A stretch of DNA of 40,945 nucleotides from Neptuniibacter sp. (GCF_024231755.1 NZ_JAAEQH010000120.1:1-40945); one strand, 5' to 3'. Positions 20,473 through 30,196 are shown, numbered from the stretch's first letter. Notes: generated by a model from the letters alone, not told the origin. A program made the numbers and translations.

Positions 20473-21051
20473 ATGAGAAACCTGATTTTAGCATCCAGCT
20501 CCCCATTTCGTCGCCAGATTCTGGACAAATTACAGATTGAATATAGCTGTATTTCTCCGGACATAGATGAGTCCGCACTAGATAATGAATCACCCGAAGC
20601 ATTGGTTGCCCGCTTAGCAGAAGCAAAAGCACAAAAAATTGCCCAGTCAGAACCATCTAGCTTAATTATCGGTTCAGATCAGGTTGCTGTATTAGGCAAT
20701 GAAATTCTAGGTAAGCCTCATACCCATGAGAATGCAGTAGCTCAGCTCAAGAAGCTATCGGGACATACTGTTACTTTTTTGACTGGGCTATCTCTGGTTA
20801 ATTCTGAGACGGGTCAGGCGCAAACAGAAGTTGTGCCATTTAAAGTCGTGTTCAGAAATCTTACTGAAGAGATGATTGAGAACTACCTTAAAGCAGAAAC
20901 ACCTTATAACTGTGCAGGAAGCTTCAAATCAGAAGCGCTAGGCATTGTGCTTTTTGAGAAACTGGAAGGTGAAGACCCTAATACATTGATTGGACTGCCA
21001 CTAATTAGGCTGGTCCGGATGTTAGAGAACGAAGGATTAAATGTTCTTTAA
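20473..21051 (+). CDS. yceF: Maf-like nucleotide pyrophosphatase (YceF subgroup)
   Basis: Maf proteins hydrolyse non-canonical or modified nucleoside triphosphates; the YceF subgroup prefers m7GTP. The 192-residue protein starts with [17 protein letters not shown] (the Maf SxxRRxxL signature) and includes [31 protein letters not shown] and [13 protein letters not shown]. Its placement divergent to yceD matches yceF in enterobacteria and decides between the two Maf subgroups. Confidence 0.93.
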   Translation: MRNLILASSSPFRRQILDKLQIEYSCISPDIDESALDNESPEALVARLAEAKAQKIAQSEPSSLIIGSDQVAVLGNEILGKPHTHENAVAQLKKLSGHTVTFLTGLSLVNSETGQAQTEVVPFKVVFRNLTEEMIENYLKAETPYNCAGSFKSEALGIVLFEKLEGEDPNTLIGLPLIRLVRMLENEGLNVL

Positions 21052-21063
21052 AAAGCATTAAGG

Positions 21064-21095
21064 CTTTGGGGACAGACTTTAGTCTGTCCCCAAAG
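21064..21095. repeat. GGGGACAG-family palindrome 1 (terminator-like)
   Basis: CTTTGGGGACAGACT and AGTCTGTCCCCAAAG are perfect 15-base arms around TT. It lies between the convergent maf-type gene and sppA, so it can terminate both. Two relatives lie at 23475 and 32016. Confidence 0.85.
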
Positions 21096-21108
21096 AAAAC
21101 AACCGCAA

Positions 21109-22200
21109 TCAACGCAAAGGAGAACTCTGTCCCATCCCCAGTTGCGTACTCATCGCTTTAGCAAAGCTTACACCAAGCTCATCTACAATCTGCTTCCAAG
21201 GTTCTGGCTTAGGTGTGTAATCAACCAGCTTTTCAACTTTGATCACCTCACGAGCCACATAACTGGAACTGCCCAGACCATCAACCAAGCCCAGCTCAAC
21301 CGCCTGCTCGCCTGTCCAAACTAGCCCACTAAATAGTTTAGGGTCATCTTTAAGACGATCACCGCGCCCCTTCTTCACCTGATCAATAAACTGCTTGTGC
21401 GTGGTATTCAGCACACTCTGCCAAAACTCTTTTTCGCTACTATTGCTCGGAGAGAATGGGTCTAGAAACGCTTTATGCTCCCCGGCTGTGTACAAACGAC
21501 GTTCCACACCAACCTTTTCCATCAGATCCACAAAGCCAAAACCACCAGCAACCACTCCAATAGAGCCCACCAGGCTAGCCTTATCAGCATAAATTGAATC
21601 GGCAGCAGCAGCTATATAGTAAGCACCTGATGCACCTATATCTGTAATGACTGCGTAGACGGGTTTTTCTGGGTTCAATTCCCTCAGGCGTTTTATCTCA
21701 TCGTAGATGTAACCCGCCTGTACCGGGCTACCCCCCGGACTATTGATTCGAAGAATAACCGCTTTAGCATTTTCCTCTTTAAATGCATCGCGTAGAGCCC
21801 AAATCACTGTATCAGCATTAGATTCATCGTCAGCACTGATTGGCCCCTTTATCTCGATGATAGCGGTATGTGCTTCGGGCGCTACATCCGTAGCGATATC
21901 TTTTCCAGCGAAGAATAAGCCCAAAAGCAGAAATAGATACCCGAACATAAGCAGCTTAAAGAAAATACCCCAACGTCTGGCACGGCGCTGCTCTACAAAC
22001 AAACCATTAAGAAGTTTTTCTATTAGCTTCCACTCTTTCTTGGAAGCGACTCCCTCTTGAGCATTTTTAATAGCCTTATCCAGTTTGGATTCAGCCTTGC
22101 TTACTTCCTCATCATTACCTTCAGCCTCAACTTGTTTTTGTTGAGCACCCTTTTCTAAAGCTTCCTGCTTTTCCGGTTCATTCCACGGATTGTCCGACAC
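21109..22200 (-). CDS. sppA: Signal peptide peptidase SppA / protease IV-type
   Basis: The 363-residue short-form SppA is an inner-membrane serine protease that degrades cleaved signal peptides. An N-terminal charged region precedes one membrane segment (about residues 83-103; FKLLMFGYLFLLLGLFFAG). The protease part contains AVILRINSPGGSPVQAGYIY, YAVITDIGASGAYYIAAAAD (nucleophile serine in SGAYY) and KASLVGSIGVVAGGFGF. The GTG start is fixed by AAGGAG 5 bases upstream, just after the stop of the HAD gene; an upstream ATG would overlap that gene. It is co-transcribed with the HAD phosphatase. Confidence 0.92.
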   Translation of the reverse strand: MSDNPWNEPEKQEALEKGAQQKQVEAEGNDEEVSKAESKLDKAIKNAQEGVASKKEWKLIEKLLNGLFVEQRRARRWGIFFKLLMFGYLFLLLGLFFAGKDIATDVAPEAHTAIIEIKGPISADDESNADTVIWALRDAFKEENAKAVILRINSPGGSPVQAGYIYDEIKRLRELNPEKPVYAVITDIGASGAYYIAAAADSIYADKASLVGSIGVVAGGFGFVDLMEKVGVERRLYTAGEHKAFLDPFSPSNSSEKEFWQSVLNTTHKQFIDQVKKGRGDRLKDDPKLFSGLVWTGEQAVELGLVDGLGSSSYVAREVIKVEKLVDYTPKPEPWKQIVDELGVSFAKAMSTQLGMGQSSPLR

Positions 22201-22210
22201 AAAATACTCC

Positions 22211-22870
22211 TTAGGCAAAACAGCCCTGTTTTTCCAACCAAACCTCAAGTTCAGGGAAATTATCTACTTCCAGAACCGGATTAAACCCTTTTAAACGATC
22301 AATATGATGAGCACCATAGCTCACTGCGATCACATCCATCCCTGCACGCTTCCCCATCTCAAGGTCATACTCAGTATCACCAATCATAACCGCTTCAGAA
22401 GAAGAAACACCCGTTTCCTCTAAAATTTCCTCCAGCATATGAGGATGTGGTTTAGATGTAGTTTCATCTGCACAGCGCGAGGTTTCAAAAATATAACCGA
22501 GCCCGGTCTGAGCAAAAGCTCTGCCTAATCCATTACGCCCCTTTCCTGTCGCCACTGCCATACGCATACCACGCTTGCGCATGCTTTCCAGCGTATGTTG
22601 AGCGCCTGGAAATAGAGGTGATGGAGTTGAATCTTCACTCAGATAGTAATGACCATAGCGGTTACGCATTTGTTCAATACCATCATCATCAACACCTTGA
22701 ATCAGCGCCCGAACAGCCTCCGGCATTCCTAATCCAATAATATTTTGGACCTGCTCTTCTGATGGTACGGGATAATCACAATCCTTGGCTGCCGCCTGCA
22801 TACTGGAGACGATACGTGCAGCTGAATCGATAATCGTACCATCCCAGTCAAAAATCAGTAGTTTGTACAC
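22211..22870 (-). CDS. HAD-family phosphatase (phosphoglycolate-phosphatase-like)
   Basis: The 219-residue protein has HAD motif I FDWDGTIID (nucleophile D8, D10), motif II VATGKGRNGLG, a lysine in SKPHPHMLEEIL, and motif IV MIGDTEYDLEMG. A helical cap (residues about 18-85) places it in the Gph-like subfamily. In many gammaproteobacteria such a gene lies between rluC and sppA; rluC is absent here and the region upstream turns to nsrR. The natural substrate cannot be read from the sequence. Confidence 0.9.
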   Translation of the reverse strand: MYKLLIFDWDGTIIDSAARIVSSMQAAAKDCDYPVPSEEQVQNIIGLGMPEAVRALIQGVDDDGIEQMRNRYGHYYLSEDSTPSPLFPGAQHTLESMRKRGMRMAVATGKGRNGLGRAFAQTGLGYIFETSRCADETTSKPHPHMLEEILEETGVSSSEAVMIGDTEYDLEMGKRAGMDVIAVSYGAHHIDRLKGFNPVLEVDNFPELEVWLEKQGCFA

Positions 22871-23038
22871 AAGATACCCATAGTAAGACTAAGAAAAAGA
22901 AAACACTTAATATAGAAGTACTTATATAGGCGTTAGCAGAAACTTCAAGATAACTTGCTATCAATTTTCTATTACGACTTGCGTTGCCAGCTTCAGCTAA
23001 CGTATATTTCAAAGACATCTTTATATAAGCCCAATCCG

Positions 23039-23464
23039 ATGCAACTAAGCCGATTCACCGATTACACTCTTCGTGTACTATTTTATACAGCCACCAATAG
23101 TGACCGTTTAGTCACACTTTCTGAAATAGCATCCTATTACGATATTTCCATTGAGCACCTAAGGAAAGTTGTCCATGCCCTATCAAAAACGGGTTATTTG
23201 GATACCTATCGAGGCAAAAATGGTGGGATTAAACTGGCAAAAGCGACCGGTGAGATTAACCTAGGGGACCTTATTGCTCAGGCAGAAGGAAATGAACCCT
23301 TGATCAATTGTGCTCAACAGAGCTGCAGACTTACCGGCTTCTGCACGCTTCAAGGGGTTTTGGGGCAAGCACAACAGGCATTTATGTCAGTGCTTAAAGG
23401 CTATACACTGGAAGACCTTCTCGGCAATCCAGTTATGAGAGAGAGTCTCATCCAATCTAACTAG
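23039..23464 (+). CDS. nsrR: Rrf2-family repressor NsrR
   Basis: This 141-residue nitric-oxide-sensing repressor has an N-terminal winged helix (MQLSRFTDYTLRVLFYTATN) and three cysteines, NCAQQSCRLTGFC, spaced C-x4-C-x5-C as in NsrR where they hold a [4Fe-4S] cluster. The start at MQLSRF is the conserved one; a longer frame upstream is non-conserved. Expected targets include genes for nitric-oxide detoxification; a box like its operator lies before the small membrane protein gene at 24709. Confidence 0.9.
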   Translation: MQLSRFTDYTLRVLFYTATNSDRLVTLSEIASYYDISIEHLRKVVHALSKTGYLDTYRGKNGGIKLAKATGEINLGDLIAQAEGNEPLINCAQQSCRLTGFCTLQGVLGQAQQAFMSVLKGYTLEDLLGNPVMRESLIQSN

Positions 23465-23474
23465 GAAGTATCCT

Positions 23475-23497
23475 GGGGCAGATTTAAATCTGTCCCC
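23475..23497. repeat. GGGGACAG-family palindrome 2
   Basis: GGGGCAGATTT pairs with AAATCTGTCCCC, one base being missing in the left arm. It lies between convergent nsrR and the hypothetical gene at 23515 and probably acts as a terminator. Confidence 0.75.
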
Positions 23498-23514
23498 AAG
23501 AACTAATTCGCAAA

Positions 23515-23907
23515 CTAGGCAACCTCTGCCTGCTGCATGATCAAGCGGTGCTTTTCATACAGATCCATTCTCACGCGTGCAGATAGCTCTGTAGAGTCAC
23601 TTGCAATGGCGATACGCCGTTTGATTATCTCCCCTGACTTCTGCTCAAGGCAGGCCTCAGTCCTCTGCTTAAAACCATCAACAAACTCAGATTCATCTAG
23701 GTCACTACAATCTACCGACGCAGACATCAGCAGGATCTCATCACCCTTCTCACAGTGAAAATGTTTTTCTGCAAAGTTAAAGAAAAACTCCCCAAGTGAC
23801 TCAGTGAAACTCACTGCCATATTATGGGGACGAACAGGTTCAGCCAGTTTAATCTCATCACTACCACTGGTGATGTGGCCAACAAAGTAACAATCTAATT
23901 CCTTCAT
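23515..23907 (-). CDS. Hypothetical protein
   Basis: This 130-residue soluble acidic protein (MKELDCYFVGHITSGSDEIK start) has cysteines near positions 6, 52, 67 and 85 that form no evident motif. It is not a family I recognise. AAGGAG lies about 8 bases before the ATG. Upstream are three copies of TCATTAC/GTAATGA that suggest regulation. Its neighbours (nsrR, hemerythrin) hint at a stress response to nitric oxide or oxygen, but that is context only. Confidence 0.7.
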   Translation of the reverse strand: MKELDCYFVGHITSGSDEIKLAEPVRPHNMAVSFTESLGEFFFNFAEKHFHCEKGDEILLMSASVDCSDLDESEFVDGFKQRTEACLEQKSGEIIKRRIAIASDSTELSARVRMDLYEKHRLIMQQAEVA

Positions 23908-23970
23908 AATCCATACTCCTTGCGCAGTGCCGCATTAAGTCATGTTGATTGTCATACTAGGGTACAACCC

Positions 23971-24012
23971 GGTCATTACTAGTAAATTACTGTGTAATGA
24001 CCATTTCATTAC
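23971..24012. promoter_or_regulatory. Triple TCATTAC motif upstream of the 23515 gene
   Basis: GGTCATTAC (23971-23979) and GTAATGACC (23994-24002) are perfect inverted arms, and a third TCATTAC follows at 24006-24012. The repeated motif in the gap between two minus-strand genes suggests an operator. The binding protein is unknown, and the arms do not match the NsrR box nearby. Confidence 0.45.
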
Positions 24013-24085
24013 GCACATGCACAATAATATAAATACACGCTTTTTTGCAGCTGCACAATATCTATACAGCTAAAATTCTGTGTGT

Positions 24086-24487
24086 TTATGAAGAGTTTCT
24101 CATGATATTTGCTAAGAACTGCTGAGAATATTGGCTCTCTAACCAGGGGAATAGCTCTCTTTCCTCGAATCGAACATGCTGCTTCAGGAGATCTGCGAAC
24201 TGTATAGCCGAAGAGAAGTTAGGGTTCTCAAGTAATTCTGTCATCTGTTCATGATAACTTACTAAGCGAGCATATAAATCAGGCCCATTATCTTTCAGCA
24301 ACGGAATCAGGCTCGCCTCTTCAATATCAAAATGGGGCTTCATATCCCCAAGAATAACCTCCCGCTTAGCTGCCCAATATTCTTGAATTTCAGCTTCCGC
24401 TTGCTTACATAACTCATTGATCCTTTTGGCAGTCACTAACGCATGATGATCATGACTCAATGGAATTAAGGCTTCACTTCTTCTCAT
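24086..24487 (-). CDS. Hemerythrin HHE-domain protein
   Basis: This 133-residue protein shows the four-helix hemerythrin cation-binding pattern: PLSHDHHALV, KPHFDIEEASLIPLL, SYHEQMTELL and HVRFEERELFPWLE. A di-iron site can bind oxygen or nitric oxide. The start at MRRSEAL has GGGGAG 8 bases ahead; longer starts have no usable ribosome-binding site. It lies between an orphan gene and an NsrR-like box and probably belongs to the nitric-oxide response. Confidence 0.85.
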   Translation of the reverse strand: MRRSEALIPLSHDHHALVTAKRINELCKQAEAEIQEYWAAKREVILGDMKPHFDIEEASLIPLLKDNGPDLYARLVSYHEQMTELLENPNFSSAIQFADLLKQHVRFEERELFPWLESQYSQQFLANIMRNSS

Positions 24488-24640
24488 GGTTTCGGCTCCC
24501 CACAATTTTATTTCTCTTTGTTTGCCCAGGCCCATCTCCCTTATAGCCATCAGTTTTGTGTATTTTGTTAACAGCTGACTTTGTTACATCCATCCAGTCA
24601 TCATGCTGCTTTTTTATCGATTTCATATGGCCCACCAAAT

Positions 24641-24690
24641 AATGTATTTAAAATCCATTTTATATATGTAAAGACATATTACAAATACAT
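24641..24690. promoter_or_regulatory. NsrR-like operator
   Basis: ATGTATTTAAAATCCAT (24643-24659) is an inverted repeat with one mismatch and resembles the NsrR consensus built on ATGYATTT. A second half site AAATACATT lies at about 24680-24688. The position, about 50-70 bases before the ATG of the small membrane protein gene, is suitable for repression; the hemerythrin gene reads away on the other side and may share it. Confidence 0.6.
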
Positions 24691-24708
24691 TTTATAGGCG
24701 GAGTAAAA

Positions 24709-24915
24709 ATGGTTGTCTGGAGTAACACTGAAATAACGGTATTTTTTGCCGTTTTAGGAATGGTTGCGTTCAAATTGTGGAGCGTGTGGCATGTATCCAA
24801 TAAATCAAAAGCATCCAGAGAAGGACGCTTTATTTTTTTGTGGGGTATTACTGGAATGACAACATTTGCTCTTCTAGCAAAGACATACGTCAGCTATCAG
24901 ATGGGATTATATTGA
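24709..24915 (+). CDS. Small membrane protein, likely NsrR-controlled
   Basis: This 68-residue protein has two hydrophobic segments (about residues 8-26, ITVFFAVLGMVAFKLWSVW; and about 43-60, FLWGITGMTTFALLAKTYV) with a short basic loop, so it probably spans the inner membrane twice. GGCGGAG lies about 6 bases before the ATG. It follows an NsrR-like box, which suggests induction by nitric oxide. No enzyme motif is visible; an accessory role in respiration or nitric-oxide tolerance is a guess. Confidence 0.75.
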   Translation: MVVWSNTEITVFFAVLGMVAFKLWSVWHVSNKSKASREGRFIFLWGITGMTTFALLAKTYVSYQMGLY

Positions 24916-24948
24916 TCGCTGATATATGAGCGTAACTGACACAAAAAA

Positions 24949-24964
24949 GCCCGCAATTGCGGGC
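24949..24964. terminator. Bidirectional terminator
   Basis: GCCCGCAATTGCGGGC is a perfect palindrome with six A on the left and TTTAAAA on the right. It lies between the convergent small membrane protein gene and rraA. Confidence 0.85.
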
Positions 24965-24995
24965 TTTAAAATCTTATAAAAGAACTCAAACAGAA

Positions 24996-25487
24996 TTAAT
25001 CTTCTTTAACCTCTAATTTCTGAGGAGAAACTAAGACACCGTTATTATCCGCATATACATAGTCGCCTGGGCGGAACGTTACACCACCAAAGGTCACTTC
25101 AACATTCAACTCACCCAAACCTTTCTTCTCAGTTTTCATAGGGTGTGTACCCAGCGACTGAACACCTAGATTCAAATCACCAATAGCATTCACATCACGG
25201 ATACAGCCGTAAATGATGATACCTTCCCAACCGTTTTTAGTAGCTTTCTCTGCCAGCATATCGCCCAGCATAGCACGGCGCATAGAACCACCACCGTCTA
25301 CTACCAGTACTTTACCATCACCTGGCAAAGCCACCTGCTCACGAACAAGCGAGTTATCTTCGAATGCTTTAAGTGTGACAATTTCACCACCAAAACGCTC
25401 ACGACCGCCAAAGTTACCGAACATTGGTTCTACAACCTGCACCAGGTCTGGGAACTGATCACACAGTTCGGGCAGAAGATCTTCCAC
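24996..25487 (-). CDS. rraA: RraA family protein (regulator of RNase E activity)
   Basis: The 163-residue protein matches RraA throughout: [54 protein letters not shown] and [19 protein letters not shown]. RraA binds RNase E and dampens RNA decay; related proteins have been reported as metal-dependent aldolases, so the call is to the family. The GTG start is set by AAGGAG 6 bases upstream and gives the usual length; an earlier ATG adds ten non-conserved residues. Confidence 0.9.
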   Translation of the reverse strand: MEDLLPELCDQFPDLVQVVEPMFGNFGGRERFGGEIVTLKAFEDNSLVREQVALPGDGKVLVVDGGGSMRRAMLGDMLAEKATKNGWEGIIIYGCIRDVNAIGDLNLGVQSLGTHPMKTEKKGLGELNVEVTFGGVTFRPGDYVYADNNGVLVSPQKLEVKED

Positions 25488-25604
25488 TATACACTCCTTA
25501 ATTGATTTACAGCACAAGCAAGCAGCTGCTATTAAAAAACAAAGATTGTATATTCCTCCATATAGTGTGCAAATGCACTACAACTTAGGCAGGAAAATTG
25601 AGTC

Positions 25605-26240
25605 ATGCTACGCAACGGAAGGTTTATAAAGCTATGCGCGATACTCATCACGGTTATCTTGTTCGGCTGCTCGACTAAGCCTGATCCACTGTGTCACCGC
25701 CATCACCCTGAAGAATCTTCACCGCGATGCTTTCTTCCTTCACCACCACTAACTCAGAAAGCGTCATCAAAGCCTGAACTTCTGGAAGTACCCGTATCGG
25801 CCAGCACCACCTCTCAAACACCGCACACAGTTGCAACCGTGAGAGACCTAGGCGCTAGCCAAATAACACCCTCAAATGTTTTATCTACCAGAAATAAAGG
25901 TGTTTTAACTCCGGTTCCCAACAAACACGCCCAACAAATAAAAACTGAACGCACACATAAACAGTTTCCTACCCATTCATCGCTCAGAGATGAAATGACA
26001 ACGCCAGCAAAAACCTTCACGGTTCAGCTAGGGGTGTATCAACAGGAATCGAGCCGTAAAGAGGCAATAATAAAACTTGGTGAGGGATTCTCAGCAATAG
26101 TGTTTCCAGTCAAAACTACGTTATACGGTCTGGCGTCTGGCATATTTAACAACCGTACTGAAGCAGCTAAACATGCTGAATTGCTTAAGAGCATTGGGTT
26201 TGCTGACGCCTATGTTAGATTAAGCCCTACCTTAAAGTGA
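25605..26240 (+). CDS. Putative SPOR-domain-like lipoprotein
   Basis: The 211-residue protein begins with a signal sequence ending in a lipobox (about residues 10-24, LCAILITVILFGCS), predicting a lipid-anchored envelope protein. A long proline/serine/threonine-rich linker (about 30-135) follows. Residues about 137-210 (FTVQLGVYQQESSRKEAIIK, YGLASGIFNNRTEAAKHAEL) resemble a SPOR-type peptidoglycan-binding repeat. The likely location is the outer membrane facing the periplasm. It is monocistronic between rraA and the two-component genes. Confidence 0.7.
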   Translation: MLRNGRFIKLCAILITVILFGCSTKPDPLCHRHHPEESSPRCFLPSPPLTQKASSKPELLEVPVSASTTSQTPHTVATVRDLGASQITPSNVLSTRNKGVLTPVPNKHAQQIKTERTHKQFPTHSSLRDEMTTPAKTFTVQLGVYQQESSRKEAIIKLGEGFSAIVFPVKTTLYGLASGIFNNRTEAAKHAELLKSIGFADAYVRLSPTLK

Positions 26241-26402
26241 GTAATAGTAAATTTCATAGGTGGAAGAAGCGTTTCAAAACTGATTGTAACCATTCTTATA
26301 ACTGGTAAGACTGGGTTCCAAGGGTTATTTATGCTTATACTCCAAAGAAAGACTACAACGAATGATGCGAAGTTCTAACAATAATAAGGAAGGCCGCTGA
26401 TC

Positions 26403-27293
26403 ATGGAATCACATTTACAGATATTAGTCGTAGATGATGAACCTCTAAACTTGGAAATTCTTGCTGAATATATTGAGGATGAAGGTCACATACCCATTTG
26501 TGCAGAAGATGGAGAGGAGGCCTGGGATATACTCCAAAGCGGTGAGCACAATTTTTCAGCCGTTTTACTAGACCGTATGATGCCGGGAATGGATGGCCTT
26601 GAACTTCTAAAGCGAATTAAAAATGAAGAGCAATGGAAATATATCCCGGTAATAATGCAAACAGCCCTATCCGACAAAGGTTCGGTTGATGAAGGTTTAC
26701 AGGCAGGTGCCTATTATTACCTCACCAAGCCTTATGATAAGGCCACCCTTCTCTCTATTTTCAACTCCGCTCTGGATGATTACGCCACTCTAAACGCCAA
26801 GCATGCCTCTGAATCAGAACAGCCATCTTCAGAACTTACCCTTCCCTGCAAGCTATCTTTCCAAACCCTTGAAGAAGTTAATACGCTTATTGAACAGATT
26901 GTTACAGCGTATCCAGAGAAACCTGAACTGCGTATGGGTTTGAGTGAACTGATGATAAATGCGATTGAGCATGGCAATCTTGGTATTAGCTATGAGGACA
27001 AAAGCCGCCTCAACAATGAAGGTAAATGGGCGGAGGAGATCAACAACAGACTCGTACAGGAACAGTACAAATCCCTGTTTGCAGAACTGTGTATCGAAAG
27101 AACGGATACCAATCTAAAGTTTCATATCAAAGATCAGGGTAATGGTTTCAACTGGAAAGACTATCTGGAACTATCGCCTGAACGAGCATTTGATTCCCAT
27201 GGCCGCGGTATCGCCATGGCAAATATGGTTTGTTTTGCTTCTATTGAATATCTGGGTTGCGGCAATGAGGTCATTGCTATTGCTGAACTATAG
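26403..27293 (+). CDS. Response regulator with C-terminal HATPase (REC-RsbW-like)
   Basis: Residues 1-125 form a receiver domain with the acidic pocket VVDDEP, phosphoacceptor D57 in LLDRMMPGMDG, and K109 in LTKPYD. Residues about 150-296 resemble a GHKL ATPase of the anti-sigma-factor kinase type: N186 in LMINAIEHGN (N box), KDQGNGFNW (G1) and GRGIAMANM (G2). There is no DNA-binding domain, so the output is probably protein phosphorylation or sequestration in a partner-switching pathway. The sensor kinase gene begins 10 bases downstream. Confidence 0.85.
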   Translation: MESHLQILVVDDEPLNLEILAEYIEDEGHIPICAEDGEEAWDILQSGEHNFSAVLLDRMMPGMDGLELLKRIKNEEQWKYIPVIMQTALSDKGSVDEGLQAGAYYYLTKPYDKATLLSIFNSALDDYATLNAKHASESEQPSSELTLPCKLSFQTLEEVNTLIEQIVTAYPEKPELRMGLSELMINAIEHGNLGISYEDKSRLNNEGKWAEEINNRLVQEQYKSLFAELCIERTDTNLKFHIKDQGNGFNWKDYLELSPERAFDSHGRGIAMANMVCFASIEYLGCGNEVIAIAEL

Positions 27294-27302
27294 GAAGAAG
27301 CC

Positions 27303-29330
27303 ATGAGGCCTGATCCTTCAATTCCCAGAAGCGCTGTATATGAGCTTACCAACCGTGAAAATGAGAGGCTGATCAACCGACTAAGTCGTATTGGTATGAC
27401 CAACACTGTCGTTTCCTTTTTCACCCTTTGCACAATTCTGGTGGTGACCTTCCTCATACTGGATCGGATTGAAAAAAGTACCCGTGATGAGCTGCGCCAT
27501 ATGCTGAGAACGGTTTTGGATTCAACCCAAATAGCATTAGACAGTTGGCATCAATCCCATTTAAGCGTTATTAAAACCCACGCAGAAGAACGTGAAAACT
27601 GGACCTTGTTAACCAAACAACTTATCGACTCCAAAGTAGATAAGGCCACTCTGAATCAAAATCCTCTCGTCAGAGAGCTGCGTAAAGGGATCAAGCCAAC
27701 GCTGATCGATTACGGCTATCACGGGTTTACCATTATCTCGCCTGATATGACCAATATTGTGGCCTTACGAAACAACATTCTGGGCAAGAAAAGCATTATC
27801 ACCCAAGAGCAGAAATTTCTTGATCTGGCTTTTCTAGGCCAGACCCTGATTACCCCTCCCCTGCATGCTGAAATTTTATTACCTGATCGAAACGGTAACA
27901 TGCGACGTGGTATGCCAACGATGTTCGTGTTGACGCCGCTCAATGATCCAGAGACGAATAAGGTAATGGCAGTACTCGCCTTCCGCCTCGCAATTTCTGA
28001 TGGCTACACCAGCGTTTCTAAAATAGAACGTTTAGGCTCATCGGGCGAAACCTATTTTTACAATGACAAAGGGGTCTTACTCAGTGAGTCTCGCTTTCAG
28101 GAACACTTGGAAGAGATCGGGCTTTTAGAACCTGGAGAACCCGATGTTCTCAATATCCAAATCAGAGACCCCGGCGTAAACCTGACTCTGGGAGAAAAGT
28201 CTGCACTCTCAAGAGACAAGCAACCGTTTACCAAAGTTGTTCCTGTAAGTGAGAATATTTTCTCAGGTGAAACCCTAAAGCCTTATAGGGATTACCGAGG
28301 AGTAAAGGTTATTGGCGCATGGCGTTACGACAAAACGTCCCAAGCTTATTTAGCAACAGAGATGGATGCAGCAGAAGCATATTCCACTCTTGAACAAACA
28401 AAAATGCTAATCTGGGGACTAATTCTGTTCTCCACTTTGATCCTGATGGGCCTTGTCATTGTGATGGCGAGAAGTAGAAAGCAGGCTACAGATTTCGCTG
28501 CAGAAGTAACTAAAGAACTTCGTATTCACAGCGAAAATCTGGAACAGCTCGTGGATTCTCGCACTCAGGATCTTCGTCAAGCTAAAGAAAAAGCAGAAGA
28601 AGCAAACCAACTTAAGAGTGAGTTCCTGGCGAACATGTCTCACGAGTTAAGAACCCCCTTGCATGGCATTCTAAGTTTCTCTGAAATGGGTCAAGACAAG
28701 GTTGAAGTAGCCCCCACCAGCCGACTTAAACGATATTTCACACGAATTAATGAAAGTGGTGAGCGCCTTCTGCATCTTGTTAATGACTTGTTAGATCTAT
28801 CCAAACTGGAATCAGGTTTGATTGAACTTGAGCTAAAAGAGAAAGATCTTCGCCAAAGCTGTAATCTGGTGATTGAAGAACTTTCCCTTCTTCTTGCAAA
28901 AAAACAACTCAAAATTGAACATGCTGCTGATACTGACCTCATAGTCGAATATGATCCGCAAAAGCTGGAGCAAGTTTTCCGTAACCTGATTTCGAATGCA
29001 ATTAAGTTTTCACCGGAAGGTTCTGAGATAAGCATCCATTATTCAGCCATAGATTTACCCCTCGGTAGACGTAAAGAAGATACAGGCATACAACCGGGCA
29101 TAGAAATTCAAGTTCGTGACTCAGGCCCAGGCATTCCTGATGAGGAGCTAGAACATGTTTTCGATAAGTTTGTACAATCCAGTAAAACGAAAACCAAAGC
29201 CGGCGGCACAGGACTTGGCCTAGCAATCTGTAGGGAAATACTCCATGCTCACCACGGCAGAATCTTTGCTACTAATAACATAAATCAAGGATGCTGCTTT
29301 ACTCTCCAGTTACCCTTGAAGCAGAGATAA
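27303..29330 (+). CDS. Membrane sensor histidine kinase
   Basis: The 675-residue protein has a first membrane helix (about residues 34-53), a large periplasmic sensor region (about 60-365, Cache-like by size and pattern, e.g. [20 protein letters not shown]), a second helix (about 368-390), a coiled linker, a HisKA domain with H447 ([17 protein letters not shown]), and an HATPase domain with [22 protein letters not shown] and [11 protein letters not shown]. The ligand is unknown. The gene sits 10 bases behind the receiver-ATPase gene, so the two likely form one pathway. Confidence 0.92.
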   Translation: MRPDPSIPRSAVYELTNRENERLINRLSRIGMTNTVVSFFTLCTILVVTFLILDRIEKSTRDELRHMLRTVLDSTQIALDSWHQSHLSVIKTHAEERENWTLLTKQLIDSKVDKATLNQNPLVRELRKGIKPTLIDYGYHGFTIISPDMTNIVALRNNILGKKSIITQEQKFLDLAFLGQTLITPPLHAEILLPDRNGNMRRGMPTMFVLTPLNDPETNKVMAVLAFRLAISDGYTSVSKIERLGSSGETYFYNDKGVLLSESRFQEHLEEIGLLEPGEPDVLNIQIRDPGVNLTLGEKSALSRDKQPFTKVVPVSENIFSGETLKPYRDYRGVKVIGAWRYDKTSQAYLATEMDAAEAYSTLEQTKMLIWGLILFSTLILMGLVIVMARSRKQATDFAAEVTKELRIHSENLEQLVDSRTQDLRQAKEKAEEANQLKSEFLANMSHELRTPLHGILSFSEMGQDKVEVAPTSRLKRYFTRINESGERLLHLVNDLLDLSKLESGLIELELKEKDLRQSCNLVIEELSLLLAKKQLKIEHAADTDLIVEYDPQKLEQVFRNLISNAIKFSPEGSEISIHYSAIDLPLGRRKEDTGIQPGIEIQVRDSGPGIPDEELEHVFDKFVQSSKTKTKAGGTGLGLAICREILHAHHGRIFATNNINQGCCFTLQLPLKQR

Positions 29331-29415
29331 CGGTTCACAAAGCAAGCTATATTAGACTTTCATAATATCTTTACTATCCATGCTAAACTTGTCCGCCCTT
29401 AATTGAGATACACTG

Positions 29416-30165
29416 ATGTTATTTAGATCCGCCCTGCTCTTCCTCTCTACCATTCTACTGCCCAGCAGCGTCCTGGCTGACAAGCTCAATATCGCTGTTG
29501 CTTCAAACTTTATTAAACCGATGAGAGAGATTGTTCAGGCCTTCGAGACCACTTCTGATCACAAGATTAATCTCTCGTTTGCATCATCCGGAAAGATCTA
29601 CGCACAAATAAACCATGGCGCGCCCTTCCACATTTTCTTATCTGCCGATCAGGATAAACCTCTAGCACTAGAGGAAAACGGGATGGCTGTTAAAGGAAGC
29701 CGTTTTACTTATGCAACGGGCATGTTGGTACTCTGGTCAACTTCAGATGCAGGAACAAGCAGCGATCTTATTACTCGGTTAAAACAGGGGGAATTCCGAA
29801 AACTCGCCCTGGCCAATCCTAAACTAGCCCCATACGGAAGAGCTGCGGCGGAAGTACTGGACTCAATGGGACTAACCGAACAAACACACAGGAAATGGGT
29901 GTTAGGTGAAAATATCGCCCAAACATATCAATTCGTCCGTACAGGTAACGCCGACATGGGGTTTGTAGCCTTATCGCAAGCGAGAGACGGGGAACAAACC
30001 CATAACGAGTGGATTATTCCAGAGAACCTTTACAGACCGATTCATCAGGATCTAATTCTTCTTAATAATGCCGAAAAAAACGCTGCAGCTGAGGATTTTA
30101 TTAAATTTATACGCAGCCAAGCAGCGCAAAAAATCATAGAATCGTACGGTTATAAAACCTTCTAA
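29416..30165 (+). CDS. modA: Molybdate ABC transporter, periplasmic binding protein
   Basis: The 249-residue protein has a cleavable signal peptide (about residues 1-21, ending SVLADK) and ModA features: [48 protein letters not shown] and [17 protein letters not shown]. It captures molybdate (or tungstate) in the periplasm. It is the first gene of modABC. No clear ModE box could be read in the AT-rich 85 bases before it. Confidence 0.93.
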   Translation: MLFRSALLFLSTILLPSSVLADKLNIAVASNFIKPMREIVQAFETTSDHKINLSFASSGKIYAQINHGAPFHIFLSADQDKPLALEENGMAVKGSRFTYATGMLVLWSTSDAGTSSDLITRLKQGEFRKLALANPKLAPYGRAAAEVLDSMGLTEQTHRKWVLGENIAQTYQFVRTGNADMGFVALSQARDGEQTHNEWIIPENLYRPIHQDLILLNNAEKNAAAEDFIKFIRSQAAQKIIESYGYKTF

Positions 30166-30196
30166 AGAGCAACCACTAAGAACAATCAGCAAACTG

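Noticed and set aside
29341-29415. ModE-binding site before modA
   Set aside because: Some TATAT/ATATT symmetry is visible, but the match to the known ModE dyad is too weak to report.
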